Positions 1 through 6,411 of a stretch of DNA of 64,000 nt are shown in pieces. How positions within the stretch are numbered: the stretch's first letter is position 1; every line of letters begins with the position of its first letter. Position numbers and translations under genes: made by a program. Location of the stretch: contig NZ_JAVIFU010000029.1 in assembly GCF_031157315.1 (NCBI RefSeq), forward strand, positions 21,997 to 85,996. Direction: 5' to 3'. The notes under the pieces were generated by a model. It was not told the DNA's origin, searched no databases, and saw only the letters and a list, made by a program, of their open reading frames with translations. Origin of the DNA: Paenibacillus sp. LHD-38. Lineage in GTDB: Bacteria; Bacillota; Bacilli; Paenibacillales; Paenibacillaceae.

Positions 1-14
1 TGAAATACAAAATG

Positions 15-42
15 GGCCACGTCATAGAACGTGGCCTTTTTT
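15..42 (+). terminator. Rho-independent terminator
   Basis: An 8-bp perfect inverted repeat (GGCCACGT...ACGTGGCC, 6-nt loop) is followed by six T. It ends a rightward gene lying before the window. A weaker T-rich stretch on the other strand means it may also end the leftward gene that stops at 72. Confidence 0.8.
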
Positions 43-71
43 CATTTAACAGCCCGGCTAGAGCTGGATCA

Positions 72-929
72 TCAACCGGTTTTACCCGTAAGGCTCCCTT
101 CGAACATATCAATGATGACCAGGAAATGTTCGGCTTCCCTAAACACATGATCCGCCAGTAACGGATGAATGATGCTCTTAATTCGACAGGCTTCAATTAA
201 GTCTCGCGCGGTTTTCTTGAAGTCACGAAGCGATTTAACGGAAACCTTATTTTGATCAAGAAATTGGTCAAGGAGAGGGACGGTTTGTGACTGAGGACGC
301 ATGGAATCCAAATCTTTTGCTTGAAACAGCAGTTGGTCAAATTCTTGGCTGAAGTTATTGGCCTGCTCTACCAGCTTCCGTTCCGATGGGTCAAGCAGGT
401 GACTAATAAATTTGGCATGGTCGGCCATGATCCGCAGGAAAAATACATTCTCGTCAATGATTGCGTCAGGCAGCGGCTCCAATCTTCCTTGATTTAATTC
501 CGATAACCGATTCCGGAAATAATTGGCTTCCCTGCTCACATGATCAACTAATAACGGAAAGTTATTTGCGCCTGGAAGCTGGCATGTCAGTATTAAACCA
601 AGAACCTTTCTCTTGAAAACCCAAATATAGGATACGGCGGTATGGACTTCTTCATTAAATCTTCTTATTACGACGGGATCGGTTCCCATTGTAAAAGCAT
701 TGGCTTTATTCTCTATCGCTTCAAAAATCGCATAGAACTGGTTAGCTTCATTTATCAGCTGAGTATCTTCACACCGGAATCCCAACTTTAAAAATAAGGA
801 ATGCTCCTTCATAATCCGCGACCAAAATCTTACTTCTTCTAAAGATCGTGCTACAAACGGATCTGACAATAGCAACATCTCCTTTGAGTGATCATACTTC
901 AAATAATGTATGAAAGGAGACTTTTCCAT
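72..929 (-). CDS. DUF2935 family protein
   Basis: The 285-residue product looks like the DUF2935 family of Bacillales: two similar all-helical halves, each with conserved His/Glu patterns. The first half carries EVRFWSRIMKEHSLF, VHTAVSYIW and the DHVSREANYF stretch. The second half repeats these as NVFFLRIMADHAKFI and DHVFREAEHFL. The duplicated four-helix bundles with HxxE-type motifs suggest metal binding, but the role is unknown. There is no signal peptide or membrane segment, so it is probably cytoplasmic or spore-associated. It is a single gene. The family call is by recognition of the repeated DHxxREAxxF motif. Confidence 0.8.
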   Translation of the reverse strand: MEKSPFIHYLKYDHSKEMLLLSDPFVARSLEEVRFWSRIMKEHSLFLKLGFRCEDTQLINEANQFYAIFEAIENKANAFTMGTDPVVIRRFNEEVHTAVSYIWVFKRKVLGLILTCQLPGANNFPLLVDHVSREANYFRNRLSELNQGRLEPLPDAIIDENVFFLRIMADHAKFISHLLDPSERKLVEQANNFSQEFDQLLFQAKDLDSMRPQSQTVPLLDQFLDQNKVSVKSLRDFKKTARDLIEACRIKSIIHPLLADHVFREAEHFLVIIDMFEGSLTGKTG

Positions 930-970
930 ATGCTTCTTCTGACAGAGTTAAAGATGTTTTATTCGTATGT

Positions 971-999
971 AAAAGGCTGCCGAGAATGTCTCGACAACC
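971..999 (-). terminator. Terminator of the YjcZ-type gene
   Basis: On the minus strand a stem of CGAGA...TCTCG, extended by flanking TG/CA and GG/CC pairs, is followed by TTTT. It lies about 70 bp beyond the stop of the gene at 1072-1230. Confidence 0.6.
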
Positions 1000-1071
1000 T
1001 GCTGCTATGATTAACAATGGTTAATGCGTGTACCGAGCTGTGAGCATACGCTGCGATATTGATGTGATGGA

Positions 1072-1230
1072 TTAATAGCCTTTGCCGTATCCGCCTGCAC
1101 CAACGCCGCCGACACCATAACCGCAACCGCCTCCAAAAATACCGCAGCTGCACGCTATAATTACCAACAAGATGAACAATACAAGGATCATGCCAACACT
1201 GTTATTAGCCCCACCAATAAAACCACTCAT
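1072..1230 (-). CDS. YjcZ-type small sporulation protein
   Basis: This 52-residue protein begins MSGFIGGANNSV, has one hydrophobic helix (about residues 13-28, rich in Ile, Leu and Val), then a CSCG turn and a Gly/Tyr-rich tail (GGGCGYGVGGVGAGGYGKGY). That architecture is the YjcZ/tiny-TM family of Bacillales, whose known members are small, mostly sporulation-associated membrane proteins. The start is the ATG at 1230, 7 nt after GGAGGTGA; another ATG two codons upstream is too close to that site. A CATAATCTA element upstream fits a late sporulation sigma factor. The exact function is unknown. It is too short for many gene finders but the call is firm. Confidence 0.85.
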   Translation of the reverse strand: MSGFIGGANNSVGMILVLFILLVIIACSCGIFGGGCGYGVGGVGAGGYGKGY

Positions 1231-1263
1231 TACCATTCACCTCCCAAAGTTCTGAGTACCCTG

Positions 1264-1272
1264 TAGATTATG
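1264..1272 (-). promoter_or_regulatory. Possible sigma-E/K -10 element
   Basis: On the minus strand CATAATCTA matches the -10 consensus of mother-cell sporulation sigma factors (CATANNNTA), about 34 nt upstream of the YjcZ start codon. A -35 AC dinucleotide is compatible, but that motif is very short. The support is mostly the nature of the gene. Confidence 0.35.
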
Positions 1273-1450
1273 TAAGGGCAGTGCTTTGTGTTTGGACGTT
1301 TGTTCCGTAATGATAGCAGCCTAGTCATCCTTTTAATGAGTTTCCTTGCTTCCCGATGGAGTCTGCCGCAGACATGTTAGGTTGTGGTCTTTATTAGAAT
1401 AAATGAACATCTCCATAAAAAAACCGAATAGCATTTGCGCTTCCCATGAA

Positions 1451-1479
1451 TTGACTCTAAAGCTGTCGTGTTATATTAT
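1451..1479 (+). promoter_or_regulatory. Sigma-A promoter
   Basis: TTGACT (1451-1456) and TATTAT (1474-1479) are separated by 17 bp. Transcription would start near 1486 and run into the 45-codon ORF at 1580. The stretch 1231-1450 holds no gene that I can support. Confidence 0.6.
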
Positions 1480-1579
1480 GTGACATATAAACAATTCCGC
1501 TAGATAACAACTAGATTTAAGTGTCATATATTTTGACGCAGCGTATAGTTTAAACAACATTTGATGAGGAGTGGTTTAG

Positions 1580-1717
1580 ATGAGATTGTTATTCATTATT
1601 GCAGGAATGCTGACTGTGACTAATTATAATAAGGTAGAAGATGATTGTGTAAGCAAGCTAAACGAGGCATTTGTAGGGAACGAACAGTACTGGAAGTCCA
1701 CTAAACCTTCCGTATAA
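1580..1717 (+). CDS. Small hypothetical protein (45 aa)
   Basis: ATG follows a GAGGAGTGG ribosome site by about 8 nt. The product starts MRLLFIIAGMLTVTNYNK and continues with a polar segment rich in Asp, Glu, Asn and Lys ending in KPSV. The short hydrophobic N-terminus could be an uncleaved membrane anchor or a very short signal. I do not recognise the family. Supporting it as a real gene are the sigma-A promoter 100 bp upstream and the rho-independent terminator 90 bp downstream, which frame a transcript of about 350 nt. Against it: the length is close to chance, and the transcript could equally be a non-coding RNA. Confidence 0.4.
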   Translation: MRLLFIIAGMLTVTNYNKVEDDCVSKLNEAFVGNEQYWKSTKPSV

Positions 1718-1807
1718 TCTATTTGTTTCTGAACGCTGCTAGAGTTATAAGTCAATAACCAAAATTTAATGGAAGTCCAAAGCCGAAGGTTCGGGAATGA
1801 GAAAAAG

Positions 1808-1838
1808 GTGTTTCCTACACAAGGGAACACTTTTTTTT
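1808..1838 (+). terminator. Rho-independent terminator
   Basis: GTGTTTCC...GGGAACAC stem followed by eight T. It closes the short transcription unit starting near 1486. The 100-bp repeat begins directly after its T-run. Confidence 0.8.
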
Positions 1839-1840
1839 GT

Positions 1841-1940
1841 TATATAAGAATTTATAAGTTTTCACTTATAAATGTGCTTATATATCTCCGCGAAACGATA
1901 GCTTTTGCCACTGAGGACGGCGACAGCCGTTTACGCTTGT
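1841..1940 (+). repeat. 100-bp intergenic repeat, copy 1
   Basis: About 100 bp, nearly identical to copy 2 (12156-12254, inverted) and sharing the 3' core with copy 3 (28188-28293). It contains a perfect hairpin TTTATAAG-TTTTCA-CTTATAAA (1851-1872) and a second small hairpin ACGGC-GACA-GCCGT near the right end. No ORF is conserved. It starts right after a terminator T-run, as the other two copies do. From its end to the nas promoter (1941-2170) I see nothing else. Confidence 0.85.
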
Positions 1941-2170
1941 TCAAATAAAAGTTCCGCGAATTTTTGCACGGGAATGATAATGAGCAGCTTTTCTCTAGAA
2001 GATCGGTCATTAAATGTGTGAAGTAAATTAACACGCCGAAAAATTAAACGCTATGACTTCGTATTCACTGGATAGAATATACAATTCTAGACGTATTAAC
2101 GGATCGAAAATGGACAAAAAACGAACAATTGTGAATATAAAAACGTTTTCATACGCTATTTTGTTACAAA

Positions 2171-2187
2171 TGTTAAATTACCTCACA
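2171..2187 (+). promoter_or_regulatory. GlnR/TnrA-type nitrogen control box
   Basis: TGTTA-AATTACC-TCACA is a perfect match to the TGTNA-N7-TNACA consensus bound by the Bacillales nitrogen regulators TnrA and GlnR. Its centre lies about 52 bp upstream of the predicted transcription start, the position used for activation of nitrate assimilation genes in Bacillus subtilis. Which regulator binds here cannot be told from the sequence. Confidence 0.8.
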
Positions 2188-2195
2188 AAAAACCA

Positions 2196-2224
2196 TTGAG
2201 ATATTCAGCAAAATGCGGTAAATT
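2196..2224 (+). promoter_or_regulatory. Sigma-A promoter of nas operon
   Basis: TTGAGA (2196-2201) and TAAATT (2219-2224) with a 17-bp spacer, just downstream of the nitrogen box. The start would be near 2231, giving a leader of about 100 nt before nasD. Confidence 0.65.
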
Positions 2225-2331
2225 AGTGTTAAGTAATTTTATGTGAGTATACATGACGCGAAATTGATAGCTTATCTTAACGATTGATGATCAGATTTAT
2301 GAATGCTTAACTATTTAGGAGTGTGAATGGG

Positions 2332-4749
2332 ATGAAGAAGAAGCTGGTTTTGATAGGTAACGGTATGGCGGGTGTGAATTGTATCGAGCAGATTTTGAAG
2401 CTGGTCCCGAACCGGTATGACATTACCATCTTCGGAAGCGAACCTCATCCGAACTATAATCGAATCATGCTGTCATCTGTTCTGGCAGGCGACGCGGATA
2501 TGAATGATATTGTTATCAATAGTTGGGACTGGTACAGAGAAAACAACATTATTCTCCACGCTGGGCATACGGTAAGCAACATCGACACGAAACGCAAGAT
2601 CGTAAGCACCGAAAGCGGCATTAAAGTACCTTACGATGATGTCATTATTGCAACCGGCTCGCTGCCTTTCATGCTTCCGCTGCCAGGTGCGGACAAAAAA
2701 GGCGTTATCGCATTCCGCGACATTAAAGATTGCGAAACGATGATGGAGACGGCGAAAAAGTACAAAAAAGCGGTTGTTATCGGCGGCGGCTTGCTGGGAC
2801 TAGAAGCAGCGCGGGGACTGCTGAATCTAAATATGGAAGTGTCCGTCATTCATAGCAACAAAATTCTGATGAACAGACAGCTGGACGAAACGGCTGGGAT
2901 CATGCTGCAGAAGGAACTTCAGGAGCAAGGTATGAAATTCCTTCTCGGCAAACATACAGAGAAGATTTTAGGGAAAGAGCGGGTAACGGGTCTAAGATTT
3001 ACGGACGGCTCCGAAGAGCTTGCAGATCTTCTCGTTATGGCAGTCGGCATTAAACCTAACATGGCGATGGCTAAGAAGAGCGGCATAGAAGTTAACCGCG
3101 GTATTCTCGTCAACGATTTCATGGAAACGAATATTCCGAATGTTTACTCGGTTGGCGAATGCGTGGAGCACCGCGGCATTTCGTACGGACTAGTCGCACC
3201 ATTGTACGAGCAAGCCGCCGTGCTTGCAAAGAAATTGGCGGGCCTAGAAACGGACGGCTATCACGGTTCCGTCGTTTCTACGAAGCTGAAGGTTTCGGGT
3301 GTGGATGTGTTCTCGGCGGGTCAATACTTGGATGATGTTGATACACGCGCTGTTCGTGTGCAGGATGAGTTCGGCGGCGTATACAAGAAAGTCGTCATTC
3401 GAGGCGGCAAGGTTGTCGGCTCTGTACTGTTCGGTGATATAAGTGACGGCGCGCGCCTGTTCTCCATGATCCGCAGCGGTGAGGATGTTACGGGGAAAGA
3501 AAAAGAAATTTTGCTCGGCTCGGGCGGATCGGCTCCTTCCAACGCTGATTTGATTGCCTCGATGAGCGATGATGAAATTGTTTGCGGATGTAACGGTGTT
3601 TCCAAAGGCGCAGTTGTAACGGCGATCAATGAAAAAGGATGCACGAGCGTTAATGATATTAAAGCGTGCACGAAAGCTTCCGCTTCCTGTGGTGGCTGTA
3701 AACCGCTAATTGCAGATGTGCTGACGTATGTGCTTGGCGCGGACGGCGTGAAAACGGTCAAGGAAGGCATTTGCGGTTGTACAACGCTTAGCCGTGATGA
3801 AGTGGTTGACGGTATCCGTGAAATGAGATTAACGACTTCGAAGGAAGTTATGCACGTACTAAATTGGAACAATCCGGAAGGCTGCTCCAAATGCCGTCCG
3901 GCCTTGAACTACTACCTCGGCATGGTGTGGCCGGAGGAGCACGAAGACGAGCGTGCATCGAGATTCGTTAACGAAAGAAATCATGCCAATATTCAGAAGG
4001 ACGGCACGTACTCTGTTGTTCCGAGAATTTACGGCGGGGTAACGACACCGCAGGATCTGAAGAAAATTGCCGAAGTAGCGGTGAAATATGAAGTGCCGCT
4101 AGTAAAAATTACAGGCGGACAGCGGATCGACCTTCTGGGCGTTAAGAAGGAAGACTTGCCTTCGATGTGGACGGATCTTGACATGCCGTCGGGTTACGCA
4201 TACGGTAAAACGCTTCGTACGGTTAAAACATGCGTAGGATCGACGTTCTGCAGATTCGGAACGCAGGATTCGATGGCCATGGGTATCGAAATGGAGAAAC
4301 GCTTCGAACGTTTGAGCACACCGGCGAAATTTAAGATGGCCGTATCTGGCTGCCCTCGTAACTGTGCGGAAGCGACGATCAAGGATTTTGGCGTCGTTGC
4401 AATTGACGGCGGATGGGAAATTCATGTCGGCGGAAACGGCGGTACGAAAGTAAGAGTCACCGACCTGCTCGTTAAGGTGAAGACGGAGGAAGAGGTTCTG
4501 GAATGGACGGGAGCATACATGCAGTATTACCGTGAAACCGGCAAATATAACGAACGTACGGCGGAATGGCTTGAAAGAGTCGGCCTGGATACGATTAAAG
4601 CTGCCTTGGAGAAGAAAGAAGACCGATTGGCACTCGTCGAGCGGATTGAACTTGCGCTCAGCCTGACACAAGATCCATGGAAAGAAATTGTGGAAACTGA
4701 TAAATTGCGCACAACATTCGAAAATCTACCTATTCCCACAATGAACTAG
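2332..4749 (+). CDS. nasD: Assimilatory nitrite reductase, large subunit (NirB/NasD)
   Basis: This cytoplasmic enzyme reduces nitrite to ammonium with NAD(P)H. The 805 residues show, in order: an FAD-binding GNGMAG motif (about 9-14), an NAD-binding GGGLLGLEAA motif (about 150), and two BFD-type 2Fe-2S modules (CGCNG near 417 with CGGC near 458; ICGCTTLS near 480 with CSKC near 517). A nitrite/sulfite-reductase ferredoxin-like half-domain follows, then the siroheme/4Fe-4S ligands CVGSTFC (about 634-640) and CPRNC (about 674-678). All four cluster cysteines are present. The ATG at 2332 lies 10 nt after AGGAG; a GTG at 2323 sits too close to that site. First gene of a five-gene operon, 16 bp before nasE. 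The length equals that of the B. subtilis protein. Confidence 0.97.
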   Translation: MKKKLVLIGNGMAGVNCIEQILKLVPNRYDITIFGSEPHPNYNRIMLSSVLAGDADMNDIVINSWDWYRENNIILHAGHTVSNIDTKRKIVSTESGIKVPYDDVIIATGSLPFMLPLPGADKKGVIAFRDIKDCETMMETAKKYKKAVVIGGGLLGLEAARGLLNLNMEVSVIHSNKILMNRQLDETAGIMLQKELQEQGMKFLLGKHTEKILGKERVTGLRFTDGSEELADLLVMAVGIKPNMAMAKKSGIEVNRGILVNDFMETNIPNVYSVGECVEHRGISYGLVAPLYEQAAVLAKKLAGLETDGYHGSVVSTKLKVSGVDVFSAGQYLDDVDTRAVRVQDEFGGVYKKVVIRGGKVVGSVLFGDISDGARLFSMIRSGEDVTGKEKEILLGSGGSAPSNADLIASMSDDEIVCGCNGVSKGAVVTAINEKGCTSVNDIKACTKASASCGGCKPLIADVLTYVLGADGVKTVKEGICGCTTLSRDEVVDGIREMRLTTSKEVMHVLNWNNPEGCSKCRPALNYYLGMVWPEEHEDERASRFVNERNHANIQKDGTYSVVPRIYGGVTTPQDLKKIAEVAVKYEVPLVKITGGQRIDLLGVKKEDLPSMWTDLDMPSGYAYGKTLRTVKTCVGSTFCRFGTQDSMAMGIEMEKRFERLSTPAKFKMAVSGCPRNCAEATIKDFGVVAIDGGWEIHVGGNGGTKVRVTDLLVKVKTEEEVLEWTGAYMQYYRETGKYNERTAEWLERVGLDTIKAALEKKEDRLALVERIELALSLTQDPWKEIVETDKLRTTFENLPIPTMN

Positions 4750-4765
4750 AAAGGGTGTCATCAGC

Positions 4766-5101
4766 ATGAAACAAGTTAAAATCGGTCATATTTCGGAAAT
4801 TGAGAGCATGCGCTCAAGAGTAATCTCCATCGGAGATCTGGAAATTGCTTTGTTCAAGCTTTCGAACGGTGAAATAAAAGCGATTGAAAATAAATGTCCA
4901 CATAAAGGCGGCAAGCTTTCCGAAGGAATCGTATGCGACCATCATGTTTTTTGTCCGCTGCATGATTGGAAAATAAATTTGAAGGACGGACAGGTTCAAG
5001 ATCCGGATGAGGGCTGTGTCGTTTCCTTTAAGGTGGAAGCAGACCCTGAAAGCGGCGATCTATTTCTGTATGTGGAAGAGACGGCTTATAAAGCATCCTA
5101 A
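4766..5101 (+). CDS. nasE: Nitrite reductase small subunit (Rieske-type, NirD/NasE)
   Basis: This is the small partner of the nitrite reductase encoded just upstream. The 111 residues form a Rieske-like domain with both ligand pairs visible: CPHKGG (C-x-H) near 42 and CPLHDW (C-x2-H) near 60. Many NirD proteins have lost these ligands, so an intact pair means it could carry a 2Fe-2S cluster. The ribosome site AAAGGGTG precedes the ATG. It starts 16 bp after nasD and is followed 26 bp later by the transporter gene, so it is cotranscribed. No signal peptide; it acts in the cytoplasm. Confidence 0.95.
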   Translation: MKQVKIGHISEIESMRSRVISIGDLEIALFKLSNGEIKAIENKCPHKGGKLSEGIVCDHHVFCPLHDWKINLKDGQVQDPDEGCVVSFKVEADPESGDLFLYVEETAYKAS

Positions 5102-5127
5102 GGAAATCATTCGGGGAGATTGGACAT

Positions 5128-6312
5128 ATGGCAATGAATCAAACAAAAGCACTCATCTATTCAACGGTCGCGATGACCGTATCATTCATGATTTGGTCGG
5201 TATTTCCGCCTATTGCAGGGCAGATTCAGGAACTTTTTAACCTGAGTACGCTGGAAAAGAGCATTTTGATTGCAACCCCCGTTTTGCTCGGATCGATCAT
5301 GCGGATTCCGATGGGTATTCTAACTGACCGCCATGGCGGCAGAAAAGTATTCACGCTGACGATGCTGTTCTTAATTCTGCCAATGGTTGCGGCCGGATTC
5401 GCTGATTCATATGTTTGGTTGTTGATCTGCGCCCTGTTTATCGGCATGGCGGGCACCACGTTTGCTATTTCTTTAACTTTTGTCTCAAGATGGTACCCGC
5501 CGCAAAGCCAAGGTTTTATATTAGGCATTGCCGGCCTTGGCAATTTGGGGGGCGCAGGAGCGAATTTCCTGATTCCCTCTATCTCAACAACGTACGGCAT
5601 TTCTTGGGTGTTTTTTGGCCTTGCAATCGGGATAGCGGTTATGGCATTGGTGTTCTATTCCTTTACCAAGGATGCGCCAAAGCCGGCCGAACCCAAAACC
5701 TTGAAACAATCCTTGTCCGTTATGAAGGAGAAAGCAACTTGGCGTTTGTCCTTCTTTTATTTTCTGACTTTTGGCGGTTTCGTTGCCTTCAGCGTTTACT
5801 TGCCTACCCTCCTTAAAGATCTATTTCAGCTGAGCGCTTTTGACGCTGGTCTTAGAACCGCCGGTTTCGTCTTGGCGGCTACGTTGATTCGGCCGGCGGG
5901 CGGCTATTTGGCAGACCGGTTCGGCAGCAAGAAGATACTAACGTTTGTCTTTTCTGGAATACTTGCTGCCGCGCTTGTCTTGTTCATAACGCTTGATCAT
6001 TTCGTTACTTTCAGCTTTTTATGTTTGTTGATTTCTTTGCTTCTTGGATTAGGAAACGGCGCCGTGTTCAAAATGGTGCCGGAAGTATCTACCGGAAATA
6101 CAGGAGCGGTTACTGGAATAGTTGGCGCTGCAGGAGGCATCGGCGGATTTTTTCCGCCGATTGTACTCGGTATCGTCAAAGACGCGACTGGCCAATACAA
6201 TTTAGGCTTTATTTTTATGGTCATATTCGCCCTGGCATGCTTAATCCTTAATTACTCCGCACTGAAGCCGAAACGAACGGGAATTCAGCAAGGCATGGAG
6301 TACTCTGCGTAG
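5128..6312 (+). CDS. nasA: Nitrate/nitrite MFS transporter (NarK/NasA)
   Basis: A 394-residue, 12-helix major facilitator protein of the nitrate/nitrite porter group. Both nitrate signature-like Gly-rich stretches are present: GLGNLGGAGANF in helix 5 (about 143-154) and GAAGGIGGFFPP in helix 11 (about 333-344). The first cytoplasmic loop has GILTDRHGGRKV, the MFS loop motif. It brings nitrate, and perhaps nitrite, into the cell for the reductases of the same operon. Start ATG follows a GGGGAG site. A 99-bp gap separates it from nasB; the gap contains a small ACTGT...ACAGT stem without a T-run, so readthrough is expected. Confidence 0.95.
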   Translation: MAMNQTKALIYSTVAMTVSFMIWSVFPPIAGQIQELFNLSTLEKSILIATPVLLGSIMRIPMGILTDRHGGRKVFTLTMLFLILPMVAAGFADSYVWLLICALFIGMAGTTFAISLTFVSRWYPPQSQGFILGIAGLGNLGGAGANFLIPSISTTYGISWVFFGLAIGIAVMALVFYSFTKDAPKPAEPKTLKQSLSVMKEKATWRLSFFYFLTFGGFVAFSVYLPTLLKDLFQLSAFDAGLRTAGFVLAATLIRPAGGYLADRFGSKKILTFVFSGILAAALVLFITLDHFVTFSFLCLLISLLLGLGNGAVFKMVPEVSTGNTGAVTGIVGAAGGIGGFFPPIVLGIVKDATGQYNLGFIFMVIFALACLILNYSALKPKRTGIQQGMEYSA

Positions 6313-6411
6313 CTGCCCGGTGCCTGCAGCGCGTGCCGGAAAACCGGAGATGCGAACGGAACTGTTCTTCTAAAAGGACAGTGCAGTCGTTTCATTCTAA
6401 TTGGAGGTTTA

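Noticed and set aside
959..1153. 64-codon minus-strand frame rich in Arg
   Set aside because: It overlaps the YjcZ-type gene on the same strand in another frame, and its Arg/Cys content is the shifted reading of that Gly-rich coding sequence.
3321..4671. Long minus-strand frames (189 and 190 codons) inside nasD
   Set aside because: Shadow frames of a strongly conserved enzyme gene; no ribosome sites or protein family features.
6313..6411. Riboswitch or antiterminator hairpin before nasB
   Set aside because: The ACTGT/ACAGT stem is short and no T-run follows, so I see no terminator to control.
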